Assembly (NCBI RefSeq): GCF_003336225.1
Contig: NZ_QPID01000003.1
Coordinates: 1-64,000, forward strand
Direction: 5' to 3'
From: Corallincola holothuriorum
GTDB taxonomy: Bacteria > Pseudomonadota > Gammaproteobacteria > Enterobacterales > Neiellaceae
DNA: 64,000 nucleotides
Shown: positions 28,579-37,996 of the stretch, one piece after another
Position numbering within the stretch: the stretch's first letter is position 1
Layout of the letters: every line of letters starts with the position of its first letter
Made by a program: the position numbers and the translations under genes
Notes under the pieces: model-generated
Database searches by the model: none
What the model was told of the DNA's origin: nothing
Seen by the model: the letters and a program-made list of their open reading frames with translations, nothing else

Positions 28579-29472
28579 TCAGTTTCGTCGCCATTGCTGG
28601 GCTAGCACGCCACAGACGATAAAGGCCAGTCCAATATAGGTGGCGGGATGGATCGCCTCCCCAAGTAAGCCGTAGATAAACAGCAGTGACAAAAATGGTG
28701 ATAGAAAGATCAGATTACCAATGCGGGCGGCGCTGTCTGTAAGGCGCAGGGCGGTAAGCCAGAGGATAAAGGTTATCCCCATTTCAAACAGGCCAACATA
28801 CGCAGCCCCTAGCCAACCACGCCAGTCGTCAGGCCATAGGGCGCCTTGATAGCCCGCTAATACTGCACACCAAGGCGTACCAATGATAAAACAGAGCAGC
28901 AAACTGACCACCGGATCTGCTTGATGGCGGGCGTTAAAGATCCAGTAGATGGACCAGAGCAGGGTACTGGTTAACGCCAATAGCACGCCGAGGGTGGAAT
29001 CAAACTGCAATGCCAGCAGATCTCCTCGGGTAGCGATGATCACGGCACCGAAGTAACCGAGCGCCGCACCTAGCCATTGTGGTCTGGTGACGCGGTGTTT
29101 TAACAGAGGGACAGAGAGCAGGGTTAAGGTGATCGCCCAAGTGTAGTTCAGGGTTTGTGCCTGTTGTGCGGGGAGTCGGTCGTAGGCTTCAAACAACACC
29201 CAATAGTACAAACATGGGTTGATCGCACCGAGCAAAGCAAACTGCAAGGGACGTTGCAGGAAGGTGGAGACCAATAGATGCAGCTTCTTTTGCCAGCCAA
29301 CGACTATGCCGAGAAACAGGGTGGAGAATAACGCAGCAAGAAACACCAGCTGTGCTGGTGACAGGGTTTGCAGTGACCACTTAAATGCGGTGGCCACTGT
29401 CGACCAGAGTAATACAGCAGTGAGTGCGAACAGAACGGCGCGAGCTGGGTCTTTGACGTTAATCGCTTGCAA
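28579..29472 (-). CDS. EamA/DMT-family transporter
   Basis: A 297-residue inner-membrane protein with about ten helices in two EamA repeats, for example AVLFALTAVLLWSTVATAFK and LLALTSTLLWSIYWIF, the matching first helices of the two halves. Such carriers export amino acids or other metabolites; the substrate is unknown. TTG 29472 is chosen because GAGG lies upstream and the protein then starts at MQAINVKDPARA, as in relatives. The frame stays open to 29559. Confidence 0.78.
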   Translation of the reverse strand: MQAINVKDPARAVLFALTAVLLWSTVATAFKWSLQTLSPAQLVFLAALFSTLFLGIVVGWQKKLHLLVSTFLQRPLQFALLGAINPCLYYWVLFEAYDRLPAQQAQTLNYTWAITLTLLSVPLLKHRVTRPQWLGAALGYFGAVIIATRGDLLALQFDSTLGVLLALTSTLLWSIYWIFNARHQADPVVSLLLCFIIGTPWCAVLAGYQGALWPDDWRGWLGAAYVGLFEMGITFILWLTALRLTDSAARIGNLIFLSPFLSLLFIYGLLGEAIHPATYIGLAFIVCGVLAQQWRRN

Positions 29473-29710
29473 TAAGTAACCTCGGAGATTTTCACCTGTT
29501 GATATTATCAGCTCACTGATGCCTTGGACTACTCTTGCTGGATCACATAACGCACTCAATCTACTTGAGATTTTTGCTATGCCCAGCGCATAGTTGAGCC
29601 CACTAAGTGAGGTAGCTCCAATAGATGACTGCCTGCTATTCGCAAACTTCGGCAGTTCGAGCTTTAATTAGTACACCGAAGTTATTACTACGCTGCCTAT
29701 GGAGTTACCT

Positions 29711-29893
29711 ATGTCGCAGATGATGTCTGTGGCCGATGTCGCCGCATTCTTAAAAGTTTCCGAAGTTAGAGTTGAACGTCTTGCCCGTGAAAAACTGTTA
29801 GTGCCGAAAGAAGCTGACGGTGAAAATCCTCTGTTTGATGAAGAGGATGTTAAGCGTTACAAAATACTCGCAGATCGTTTGGGTGGTTTGTAA
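29711..29893 (+). CDS. Small helix-turn-helix DNA-binding protein (excisionase/MerR-like)
   Basis: A 60-residue protein with the HTH_17 pattern: SVADVAAFLKVSEVRVERLAREKLL, then an acidic link, then FDEEDVKRYKILADRL. This resembles the DNA-binding part of MerR regulators or phage excisionases. No integrase or phage gene is nearby, so it is more likely a stand-alone regulator. GGAG lies 6 bases before ATG 29711; a frame start four codons earlier overlaps it. Confidence 0.7.
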   Translation: MSQMMSVADVAAFLKVSEVRVERLAREKLLVPKEADGENPLFDEEDVKRYKILADRLGGL

Positions 29894-29956
29894 CGCCGCG
29901 TTCGCTGTTGTAGCGCATCACGTAATTATTGGTCAGAGCGTTCCGGCACTAGCTAT

Positions 29957-30535
29957 TTAGCTGGTGCCTGATGCTTTGGTCAATCGTGTTATCTCTGCGC
30001 GAATGATCTCCAGTATGCCTTCGATATCCAGTACATCCAGTTTGCCCTCTTTATGCCAAAGCAGTTGATTGTTTGCGTCAACGATCAATATGGCGGAATC
30101 TCCAGTTTGCAGATCCCATGCTTTCCTGACGCGGCCGCGGTTATCTAGTACAAAGCGCGCATCGGGCTCTTGTAAGGTACGCTCTTCCAACAACTTGCGG
30201 ATAAATTTAGCTGTGCCCCAAACGGAATCGCTGCCATTAACTATGGTGGTGGTCTGAAAATAGTGTGGGTCTAGCTTGGCATCAGTAACGGCTTGCATCG
30301 CCTCGAGATTGATATCGTTGGCGCTCTTTTTTGAGGCGATATGTAGCACCAATCTGGCTTTGCCTGTGAGCATTGTGCTGCTCCAGTCTTGATACTTCAC
30401 ATCATTTTTTGCTGTGATGGTAAGTTGACCTTTATTGCTGACCTCTACTTTGGGGAGCGCTTGCTTGGCCAATAGCCCCCCTGCAGAGACGTTGAATAGC
30501 AGCAGTGCACCGAGCAAAAGTAATATGAGCCGCAT
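29957..30535 (-). CDS. ytfJ: YtfJ family protein
   Basis: A 192-residue exported protein with a signal peptide (MRLILLLLGALLLFNVSAG). It has the YtfJ features GKARLVLHIASKKSAND, WGTAKFIRKLLEER, and VDANNQLLWHKEGKL. The fold is thioredoxin-like but lacks the CXXC redox pair. It resides in the periplasm and its function is unknown. It is monocistronic. Confidence 0.83.
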   Translation of the reverse strand: MRLILLLLGALLLFNVSAGGLLAKQALPKVEVSNKGQLTITAKNDVKYQDWSSTMLTGKARLVLHIASKKSANDINLEAMQAVTDAKLDPHYFQTTTIVNGSDSVWGTAKFIRKLLEERTLQEPDARFVLDNRGRVRKAWDLQTGDSAILIVDANNQLLWHKEGKLDVLDIEGILEIIRAEITRLTKASGTS

Positions 30536-30856
30536 TGGCTACTCCTGACGTTTACTTGCTCAACCTCTTACCTGTTTTTGGCGAGCATCAATGAATGTGG
30601 CTGTTTGGCTTGAATCGCCTGTGGCCATGATCTGGCAGCAGTTTGGTCGATAGCTGCTCTAGCAAGCGGACAGACAAAGGTAACTTAGACTTAAGGATAG
30701 GTGAGTTTTGCCCCGTTTTATTTGCTTAAATTCTCGATTTGATAATTTTCTAATCAACAGTGCCGCTTTGTTTCGGTAGCATAGGCGGGATATTTCCATT
30801 AGGAATGGATGAACTGAAGATCATCCATGAAAGATGTTTGTAAAAAGGAGCAGTAA
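30536..30856. other. Gap between ytfJ and yjgN-like gene
   Basis: These 321 bases between divergent genes must hold both promoters. A short palindrome GGATGA / TCATCC lies near the right end. I see no supported gene; reading frames of 12-20 codons lack ribosome binding sites worth trusting. Confidence 0.5.
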
Positions 30857-31966
30857 GTGATGGAACAGTCCCCTAATACCCCTGAGGCCGATTTGACGGC
30901 AGCAACGTCAACGGTCAGTGCTACCCCTACCGAAGCCGCGATTGAGTTTGACAGCCACCCCTTTACCTTCCATGGTCTTGGTGGTGAATTTTTCCGTATC
31001 TGGATAGTTAATATTGTTTTGACCATCTTGACCTTAGGTATTTATGCCGCTTGGGCCAAGGTACGTACACATCAGTATTTTTACGGCAACATGCAGGTGG
31101 CTGGTGGCAGTTTTCAGTATCTCGCCAACCCCGTGACGATCCTCAAAGGGCGTATCATCGCCGTAGTGCTTTTTGTCGCTTTTTTCTTTTTAAACCAGCA
31201 GTTTCCTGTGGAAACTATGGTGGTTTCCATCCCGTTGTTTCTATTCTTATCGCCTTGGATCATTAACCGCAGTTTGCGTTTTAATATGAGAAACACAGCG
31301 TTTAGGAATATCCGCTTCGATTTCACTGGCAGTTACGGCTCCGCATTTTGCAATTTTGTCTTGGGTTATCTGGCAGTGCTTTTTAGCTTCGGTATCGCCT
31401 TTCCATGGTGGATCCGTCAGTTGAATAAGTATTTGGTGAATAACACAAAATATGGCGACGCACCGTTTGAAGCCAAGTTAGATGTGGGTGAGTACTACAT
31501 CACGTTTCTGATGGCGATGCTGATTGCCACCGTTCTCTATATCGGCTTGTTTGTGCTCGGCGGCTTGAGCTTTGCGGGTGCGGCCTTCGATGCACCTGCT
31601 GTGGCCACAATTGGTACAGGCATTACTGTCTTGGTGGGTATCATTGGCTTCACTTTCGTCAAAGCGTTTGTCAACGCTCGCTTGGGTAATTTGTTGTTCA
31701 ACAATACCAAGTTAAAAGAGAACAAATTCAAGAGCCAGTTGGATGCCAAAGCGTTAACCAAACTCTATCTGCTTAATGCGCTCCTGATCATCGTCACTCT
31801 TGGTTTCGCTATCCCTTGGGTGATTTGTAATTTGGTGCGTTATCGGGCTGAAACCCTAGTGCTGGAAGGGAATGATTTGGACAGTTTTGTTGCTGCGCAG
31901 ATTGATGCCGGCAATGCGATTGGTGAAGAGATCGGTGACGTTTTTGATATCGAGCTAGGTCTGTGA
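30857..31966 (+). CDS. yjgN: YjgN/DUF898 family membrane protein
   Basis: A 369-residue inner-membrane protein with a polar N-terminal extension (about 35 residues rich in Thr, Ala and Glu). Repeated units of the DUF898 type follow: FHGLGGEFFRIWIVNIVLTI, LGIYAAWAKVRTHQYFYGN, and again LGFAIPWVICNLVRYRAETL. Six or seven helices are predicted. Function is unknown. GTG 30857 and ATG 30860 are both well placed behind AAGGAG. It overlaps the peptidase gene by 4 bases, so the two proteins probably work together. Confidence 0.85.
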   Translation: MMEQSPNTPEADLTAATSTVSATPTEAAIEFDSHPFTFHGLGGEFFRIWIVNIVLTILTLGIYAAWAKVRTHQYFYGNMQVAGGSFQYLANPVTILKGRIIAVVLFVAFFFLNQQFPVETMVVSIPLFLFLSPWIINRSLRFNMRNTAFRNIRFDFTGSYGSAFCNFVLGYLAVLFSFGIAFPWWIRQLNKYLVNNTKYGDAPFEAKLDVGEYYITFLMAMLIATVLYIGLFVLGGLSFAGAAFDAPAVATIGTGITVLVGIIGFTFVKAFVNARLGNLLFNNTKLKENKFKSQLDAKALTKLYLLNALLIIVTLGFAIPWVICNLVRYRAETLVLEGNDLDSFVAAQIDAGNAIGEEIGDVFDIELGL

Positions 31967-33036
31967 GCATGATTGCTGGCACCTACTATGATGGCGAGTC
32001 ATCGGCACAGACGCTCGCCACCATGCGCACTGGCGCCGATGGTTCGCTGCAACTGCTAGCGGTTGATAGTCGTCATTTAGGTCAATGTAGTTTAGCTGAG
32101 GTGACGGTCTCTCCGCGCATTGGGAATACACCGCGCTATATCGACCTGCCGGACGGTGGCCGCTTTGAAACCACAGACAATGACGCCATTGATCAATGGT
32201 TGGCTGCGTTTGGTCGAGATAGTGGCAATCGTTTTCTCAACTTCCTTGAGAGTCATACCAAGTTTGTACTGGCAAGTGTCATCTTGGTGGCGCTGTTTTG
32301 TTGGTGGATGGTTAGTTATGGCATTCCCGGCGCATCCAAGGTGGTGGCATATCAACTTCCTGCCACTGTTTTAGATCACTCAAGTGAGACGACTTTAGCG
32401 CTACTGGATCGTAGTTTATTGAGTGAAAGTAAACTGTCAGATGTGCGGCAGCAGCAGTTGCACGATCTGTTTGCACCTTATCTGCCTAGCGATAGTGAAT
32501 ACACCTTTAGGGTGTTACTTCGCGATGGTGGAGAGATTGGCGCGAATGCGTTTGCCTTGCCTGATGGCACGCTGGTGTTTACCGATCAGATGGTTGAGCT
32601 GGTGGACAGTGACGAAGAACTATTAGCTGTACTCGGTCATGAGATTGGCCATGTGGTTGAACGGCATAGTTTACGCCAGACCTTACAGGGTTCTACCGTT
32701 GCGGTGATTGCCGTGTTGGTGGTGGGGGATGCATCGGCATTTGGTGATCTGTTTGCGGCGTTGCCGACCTATATCATCAGCTCCGCTTACTCTCGGGATT
32801 TTGAGCGCGATGCTGATAGTTACGCATTTGAGTTTCTTAAAGCCAATGATCTGCCTCCGACGCTGTTTGCCGATGTGATGCGCAAGATGATGGCAAAACA
32901 TCAGGCGTTATTATCAGAAGGTATAGAGGAGGACGAGCTGCCCTCTCAGGATCCCAATAGCGATAGCTGGTTAGATTATCTGTCCAGTCATCCGCCTAGC
33001 GAAGAGCGTATTCGGCAGGCTGAGCAAGCGCAGTAA
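31963..33036 (+). CDS. M48-family membrane zinc metallopeptidase
   Basis: A 357-residue protein. An N-terminal domain of about 95 residues is followed by one membrane helix (FVLASVILVALFCWWMV) and an M48 peptidase domain. The zinc motif HEIGH lies at residues 226-230, and the third ligand is in FERDADSYAF. Relatives (HtpX, BepA, LoiP) degrade or repair misfolded membrane and envelope proteins. It is translationally coupled to the YjgN-like gene (GTGA overlap), which may act as a partner or substrate. Confidence 0.88.
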   Translation: MSMIAGTYYDGESSAQTLATMRTGADGSLQLLAVDSRHLGQCSLAEVTVSPRIGNTPRYIDLPDGGRFETTDNDAIDQWLAAFGRDSGNRFLNFLESHTKFVLASVILVALFCWWMVSYGIPGASKVVAYQLPATVLDHSSETTLALLDRSLLSESKLSDVRQQQLHDLFAPYLPSDSEYTFRVLLRDGGEIGANAFALPDGTLVFTDQMVELVDSDEELLAVLGHEIGHVVERHSLRQTLQGSTVAVIAVLVVGDASAFGDLFAALPTYIISSAYSRDFERDADSYAFEFLKANDLPPTLFADVMRKMMAKHQALLSEGIEEDELPSQDPNSDSWLDYLSSHPPSEERIRQAEQAQ

Positions 33037-33054
33037 TGCACCGCTGGCGTTTGC

Positions 33055-33088
33055 AAAAGCCCATGTCGTTCTGACATGGGCTTTTTTT
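33055..33088 (+). terminator. Terminator of the yjgN-M48 operon
   Basis: The stem GCCCATGTC / GACATGGGC with loop GTTCT is followed by seven T, starting 19 bases after the peptidase stop. Confidence 0.93.
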
Positions 33089-33172
33089 ATGCGGTGACGT
33101 TGGCATATTGATACCCATGGTTTAGCGTTACACTGGAGCAACTTGGCGGATGAATGAACAAGGTAGATTATC

Positions 33173-34213
33173 GTGAGTAACATCAGGGTCGGCATTGTTG
33201 GTTTTGGCTACGCGGCACAAACATTTCATGTGCCCTTTTTACGTTCGTTGGCAACGACGGAGGCGGTGGAGATCCGTGCCGTCAGTAGTTCTGATGCCGC
33301 TAAAGTGCATCAGTTGTTACCGGATGTTGAGGTGCTGTCAGATCATCATGCACTTTGTGGCCATGAAGATCTTGATCTGGTGATTATCACCAGTCCGAAC
33401 GATAGTCATGCCCTTTTGGCTAGTTGCGCGCTAGCGGCCGGTAAGCATGTGTTATTGGAAAAACCGCTGACGACTAATTATGCTGATGCCGTCGCGCTGC
33501 AGCAACTTGCGGCGGCGCAGGAGCGCCTATTAGTACCGTTTCAGAATCGTCGTTGGGATGGTGACTTCCTGACGGTGAAAAAACTAGTCGCCGATGGCAG
33601 CCTTGGCAAGGTGCACTATGTTGAAAGTCACTTCGACCGCTTTCGTCCACAGCCGCGGGATCGCTGGCGGGAAAATGGTGGTGAGGGCAGCGGTATCTTT
33701 TGGGATCTCGGCCCGCACCTGCTGGATCAAGCGTTACAGCTGTTTGGTCAACCAAGCCATTTAACCGCCACCCTCAGAGCATTGCGTCCAGCAGCGAAGG
33801 CTGTGGATTACTTTAAGCTGCAGTTGCATTACGCCGATAAAGAGGTGGTGTTGTGTGCTTCCCCTTATATGGCTGCGGCTAATCCTCGATTTACGTTACA
33901 AGGCGAATTGGCCACCTACCTGAAATCGGGATTAGATCCGCAAGAAGACGCGCTGAAAAGCGGTATGGATCCACAGGCATCTAGCTTTGGTATTGAAGCC
34001 GAAGCGTTATGGGGGCAGCTCTACTTTGCCACTGAACATCAGCCGGTCGCTACCTTGCATGGTGATTATCTTGGCTTTTATCAGCAGCTATTGGATGCGA
34101 TACGCGGGCAGGCACCAGCGCCTGTGCCGATAGCGGACGCGGTTGAAGTGATACGCTTGTTGGCGTTGAGTGAAGAGAGTGCCGCGTCTGGATGTCGAGT
34201 CTCTTGTGACTAA
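33173..34213 (+). CDS. Gfo/Idh/MocA-family oxidoreductase
   Basis: A 346-residue NAD(P)-dependent dehydrogenase. The Rossmann start is VGIVGFGYAAQTFHVPFL, and the family signature is KHVLLEKPLTTNYADA (catalytic Lys). DLGPHLLDQALQLFG forms part of the active site. It is close to YdgJ/YhhX-type enzymes; the sugar substrate is unknown. GTG start with AGGT upstream. Confidence 0.87.
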   Translation: MSNIRVGIVGFGYAAQTFHVPFLRSLATTEAVEIRAVSSSDAAKVHQLLPDVEVLSDHHALCGHEDLDLVIITSPNDSHALLASCALAAGKHVLLEKPLTTNYADAVALQQLAAAQERLLVPFQNRRWDGDFLTVKKLVADGSLGKVHYVESHFDRFRPQPRDRWRENGGEGSGIFWDLGPHLLDQALQLFGQPSHLTATLRALRPAAKAVDYFKLQLHYADKEVVLCASPYMAAANPRFTLQGELATYLKSGLDPQEDALKSGMDPQASSFGIEAEALWGQLYFATEHQPVATLHGDYLGFYQQLLDAIRGQAPAPVPIADAVEVIRLLALSEESAASGCRVSCD

Positions 34214-34289
34214 CCGAATGAATCTATTGGTATAACGCAGCTGCGCGGGCTAAAGTGATGGCTACGCCATCCTTTAACTTAGGTGACCT

Positions 34290-34904
34290 GTGATCACTCT
34301 CTATCGCGCCATTGTTGTTACCTCGCTGTATTTGCTGCTGAGTGGATGTGCCGTTCAAAGTACTAAGCAGGTTGAGCAGTGGCAGGATCCCAACCCGCAT
34401 AAACCATTTACCCATGTGCTGGTGGTTGGTGTGATCTATGATCCCGCTTATCAATACTTTCTCGAAAAAGGCTTGGCCGATTCGCTCGCCAGCGAAGGGG
34501 TAAAGACCTCATTGTCGTCTGAGCTCTATCCTCGTCTACATGAGATGGAGAGAGAGGAAGTGGTTAAGCGACTTGCCGAGGATGGGATTGATGGGGTATT
34601 GCTGGTGCGCCCTGTTGGCCAAGAAACCATAACCACCTATGTTCCCGCGCATCTTCGCGTGGTAGGCGTTGATACCTATCGCGGTTGGTATGGCTATTTT
34701 TATCAGAGCTACCGATATGCACGCATTCCTGCGACGAGTTATGAGACCTTTGTTATGCGCGCTGAATCGGCTTTGTTTGATGTGGCAACTGAAGAAGCGG
34801 TTTGGACACTGACAACCGATACTGAGATGGTGCTGGATAGCCCATCCGCTGCGGTGGATTCATTGGTGGCAAAGGTAGGCTCTGAACTACCCTCGTTAAA
34901 TTGA
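34290..34904 (+). CDS. Lipoprotein of unknown function
   Basis: A 204-residue protein with a short signal and lipobox (LLLSGC, Cys near residue 20), so it is lipid-anchored in the envelope. The body has alternating strand and helix sequence (FTHVLVVGVIYDPAYQYFLE, IDGVLLVRPVGQETITTYVP) with a Tyr-rich stretch. I do not recognise a named family. GTG start behind AGGTGA. Confidence 0.65.
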   Translation: MITLYRAIVVTSLYLLLSGCAVQSTKQVEQWQDPNPHKPFTHVLVVGVIYDPAYQYFLEKGLADSLASEGVKTSLSSELYPRLHEMEREEVVKRLAEDGIDGVLLVRPVGQETITTYVPAHLRVVGVDTYRGWYGYFYQSYRYARIPATSYETFVMRAESALFDVATEEAVWTLTTDTEMVLDSPSAAVDSLVAKVGSELPSLN

Positions 34905-34936
34905 TCTGTTGCTCAAGGGGGCGTTCTTCGCTCTCC

Positions 34937-35632
34937 TCAATGATCACCTAACAGTCGGGCGATTTTTATAAACACCCAGGGTGATCCGACTAAACCGATA
35001 TGGGTGGCTGTGACGGGGTAGTGTGTCGTTGTGGTGAGTTGGTCGAGACAAGCACGCCAATGGACAATGCCATCGTAGCGACTATATAGCGCGATCACGG
35101 GCATGCTGAATGCCTGTTGATTGCGCAGTGCGATGGTTTGCTCCAGCTCATCGAGACAGTAGCCCCAGCTGCGATAATGACGGGCAACTATGGTGTATTT
35201 AGGACCTCCGATAACGGGCGTCCCTAGCGTAACCACCTGCGATACATGTTGCGGTAGTGTTCTGGCTAGCTCTCTTGCGAGAAACCCGCCGAGACTCCAG
35301 CCCAGTAAGACCGGCGCTTCACCATCGCGATGACTGATCGCCAATAAACGTTGTTCCAACGCAGGTAATAGTTGCTCAACACGGCCATGATTACGGCCTT
35401 GTTGCCAGCCCTCCGCACGATAACCAAGTTGACGTAAGAACAATCTTAAGCACCAGGTTGTTTTGTCTGAGGCGGTGTAACCGGGGATCACCAAAATCGT
35501 CCGGCGCTTGTTGATCTTGGTATGGGCGCGCTTTAGCCACGGCCAAGAGATGAGCAGAGCCAAAAACTCGAACAGGCACAATCCCTCTCGTAGGGTTTCT
35601 AGCAGGCGAGGAGCGCGCAGTGGCGATGACAT
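34937..35632 (-). CDS. Alpha/beta-hydrolase (lipase/esterase-like)
   Basis: A 231-residue hydrolase. It has an oxyanion-type start VIPGYTASDKTTWCLRLFL, nucleophile Ser113 in GWSLGG, and likely Asp187 (SRYDGIV) and His211 (THIGLVG), a complete catalytic triad. The N terminus has a hydrophobic stretch (LFEFLALLISWPW) that may anchor it in the membrane. The pattern fits triacylglycerol lipase or esterase; the substrate is unknown. GGAG lies 7 bases before the ATG. It is convergent with the lipoprotein gene. Confidence 0.8.
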   Translation of the reverse strand: MSSPLRAPRLLETLREGLCLFEFLALLISWPWLKRAHTKINKRRTILVIPGYTASDKTTWCLRLFLRQLGYRAEGWQQGRNHGRVEQLLPALEQRLLAISHRDGEAPVLLGWSLGGFLARELARTLPQHVSQVVTLGTPVIGGPKYTIVARHYRSWGYCLDELEQTIALRNQQAFSMPVIALYSRYDGIVHWRACLDQLTTTTHYPVTATHIGLVGSPWVFIKIARLLGDH

Positions 35633-35836
35633 TCAGTTTCTCCAGATGAACGACACTATTGAGTATGGCATCTACCCGGTTTGTTGGAACTTTGCATAAT
35701 GCGAAATGGTTCACGACATCAAGACCAGAGGCATAAATTAGTCGAATATCGCTTGAGAATGATCTAACGGCGTTCTAGAGTAGTAAATGAACAAGGTGTT
35801 CAAATAACGCACAGCGGCGTATTCAAGGAGTGAACC

Positions 35837-36241
35837 ATGGCTGCCACCTTTCGTACCTCGGCCCATTGGCGTCAAACAATTCATCATCTGCTGCATGATG
35901 TTCGGCAACAACTGTTAAAAACACAAACCATCAGCCACTACTTGGCGCTGTGCTTTGGTGCGGCAGTATTGGGATCCCAGCTCATCGCGAGTCATGCCAC
36001 CGGTTTTTTACTTGCCGCGGTGGTTATTTCGTTTACAGCATTGGCTTGGTCTGTGGTGATTAGCCTACTTAGTGAGATCAGTGTTTGTGGTAAGCGGCTA
36101 ATTAAACTTTTGGCATGGAGTGAGGTGCTAATGTTTGCCAGTTGGATCCTGTTTGAACCCGCTCGTCCATGGTGGGCGCAGGCAGCGGTTGCGTTGCCAT
36201 TAGTAGTGTTGTTTGGGCAAATATTTAAGCGCCAAAGCTGA
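35837..36241 (+). CDS. Hypothetical small inner-membrane protein
   Basis: A 134-residue protein with a basic N-terminal 35 residues and four hydrophobic stretches (LALCFGAAVLGSQLIA, GFLLAAVVISFTALAWSVV, LLAWSEVLMFASWIL, AAVALPLVVLFGQI). AAGGAG precedes the ATG. Family not recognised. Confidence 0.65.
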   Translation: MAATFRTSAHWRQTIHHLLHDVRQQLLKTQTISHYLALCFGAAVLGSQLIASHATGFLLAAVVISFTALAWSVVISLLSEISVCGKRLIKLLAWSEVLMFASWILFEPARPWWAQAAVALPLVVLFGQIFKRQS

Positions 36242-36266
36242 CCTGAGACTTGCTGTTGATGGGTTT

Positions 36267-36294
36267 AAAAAAGCCGCCAGTCTGGCGGCTTTTT
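36267..36294 (+). terminator. Bidirectional terminator before gor
   Basis: AAGCCGCCAG / CTGGCGGCTT with A and T runs on both sides serves the convergent membrane-protein gene and gor. Confidence 0.9.
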
Positions 36295-36308
36295 CGATCG
36301 TATCGTGG

Positions 36309-37676
36309 TTAGCGATATACCTGTGGTGACAGCGTAACAAACTCTTCCGCACTGGTGGGATGGATCGGCACCGTGGCATCAAAGTCAGCTTTGGTTGCCC
36401 CCATCTTCATCGCCACGGCAAAGCCTTGCAGGATCTCATCCATACCAAAACCGATGCCATGAATACCAATCACTTTTTGCTCTTCGCCTAAGCAGATTAA
36501 TTTCATTTTGGTCGGTTGACGGTGCTCTGTCAGTGCCGAATACATGGCGGTGAACTGCGAGTTATACACAGTGATATTCTCTTCACCATGGATCTCTATC
36601 GCTTCAGGCTCGGTTAATCCTAGGGTTCCTATCGGCGGGTGACTAAATACCACGGTGGGGATCTGCTCATAATCCAGATGTAAGCCTTCGCGACCATCGA
36701 ACAGGCGTTCAGCCAAACGCCGTCCGGCGGCAACGGCGACAGGGGTGAGCTGCGCGCGGCCCGTATTGTCGCCGACTGCATAGATCCCGGCGATCTCAGT
36801 ATTCTGAAATTTATCTGTCGGGATATAGCCACGGCTGTCGAGACTAATACCTGCGGCTTTTAGATTGATATTGTCTGTGGCTGGGTCTCGGCCAATTGCC
36901 CAGATCAGGCTGTCCACGGGGCCAATCATCTCGCCACTCTCGGTTTCCATGCTTAAGCTGCCGTCATCATGCTGATGAATAGCTTTGGGTGTGGCATCGG
37001 TATGCAGGTTCAAGCCGTCTTCTGCCATCACTTCTACCAGTGTATCAGCGAGCATCGGGTCGAAATTACGCAGTGGCTTATGTTTGCGCACGGCGAGGTG
37101 GGTTTCACTGCCAAGGGCATTAAAGACCCCAGCAATCTCAACGGCAATGTAGCCTGCACCGACAACTAAAACTCGCTTTGGTTGCTCTGTTAGCGCAAAG
37201 AAGCCGTCAGAGTCGATACCTAATTCAGCACCCGGTACGTCAGGGATCTGGGGCCGACCGCCGGTGGCGATCAAGATATGATCAGCGGTATAGGTTTCGC
37301 CATCCACTTCAATGGTATGGGCGTCAACAAAACGGCCAAAACCATTAATTACCTCTACGCCGTTATTGCCAAGCACACGATCATAGGAACCATGAATACG
37401 CGAGATATAAGCTTCGCGGCTGGCCACTAACTTGCCCCAGTCTAACCCCTTCACCGTGGCGTCAAAGCCATAGTCAGGGGCGTATTTGAATGCATCGGCG
37501 ATCTGGCCTGCGAACCACATCGCTTTTTTGGGTACGCAACCGACATTGACACAGGTACCACCTAAAAATTTGGCTTCGACAATGGCGCATTTCATGCCAC
37601 GCATCGAAGCACGGTTCGCCGTTGCTATGCCGCCACTACCGCCGCCAATAGCAATAAAGTCGAAATGCTTGCTCAT
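36309..37676 (-). CDS. gor: Glutathione reductase
   Basis: A 455-residue FAD disulfide reductase that uses NADPH to reduce glutathione disulfide. It has the FAD loop [13 protein letters not shown], the redox pair Cys42/Cys47 in [13 protein letters not shown], the NADPH loop [18 protein letters not shown], the second FAD motif [10 protein letters not shown], and the C-terminal catalytic HPT in IHPTSAEEF. The length matches E. coli Gor (450). It diverges from prlC, as the same genes are neighbours in enterobacteria. Confidence 0.96.
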   Translation of the reverse strand: MSKHFDFIAIGGGSGGIATANRASMRGMKCAIVEAKFLGGTCVNVGCVPKKAMWFAGQIADAFKYAPDYGFDATVKGLDWGKLVASREAYISRIHGSYDRVLGNNGVEVINGFGRFVDAHTIEVDGETYTADHILIATGGRPQIPDVPGAELGIDSDGFFALTEQPKRVLVVGAGYIAVEIAGVFNALGSETHLAVRKHKPLRNFDPMLADTLVEVMAEDGLNLHTDATPKAIHQHDDGSLSMETESGEMIGPVDSLIWAIGRDPATDNINLKAAGISLDSRGYIPTDKFQNTEIAGIYAVGDNTGRAQLTPVAVAAGRRLAERLFDGREGLHLDYEQIPTVVFSHPPIGTLGLTEPEAIEIHGEENITVYNSQFTAMYSALTEHRQPTKMKLICLGEEQKVIGIHGIGFGMDEILQGFAVAMKMGATKADFDATVPIHPTSAEEFVTLSPQVYR

Positions 37677-37931
37677 ATGTTCTCCAACAAAGGGTTGCGT
37701 TTAACTATGGATACTAGCCCGACTGGCGCTGAATGAAAATCGACGCTGTGGATTAAATCGTTATGGCAGCAAAACCGTTGTGGTTAATTGTTCAGCTTGT
37801 TCATTGGTCCTCTTTTTTCAAATCCGTTTTTTGTATGCCGTTTTGGCTGGGTAAGTGAAGTATTCATCACCGCATTATTTGTCGTTAGCCACAGCTGTCA
37901 CCAGTCGGTCATGACAAATGTCACGGCTTGA

Positions 37932-37959
37932 CTTGAAAAGAGGTCTTTAAACCCCGATA
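37932..37959 (+). promoter_or_regulatory. Heat-shock (sigma-32) promoter of prlC
   Basis: CTTGAAA (37932-37938), a 13-base spacer, then CCCCGATAA. This matches the RpoH consensus CTTGAAA-N11-15-CCCCATNT closely. It lies 37 bases before the prlC ATG. E. coli prlC is a known heat-shock gene, which supports the call. Confidence 0.75.
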
Positions 37960-37996
37960 ACCCCCTTTAGACTCTTTATCAGATCAGGGATCATCC

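Noticed and set aside
29711-29893. Excisionase gene as a sign of a prophage or integrative element
   Set aside because: No integrase, attachment repeat or phage gene is nearby; the HTH type is also common in chromosomal regulators.
34250-34275. Hairpin AAAG-GATGG / CCATC-CTTT before the lipoprotein gene as a terminator
   Set aside because: The stem has bulges and no T run on either strand.
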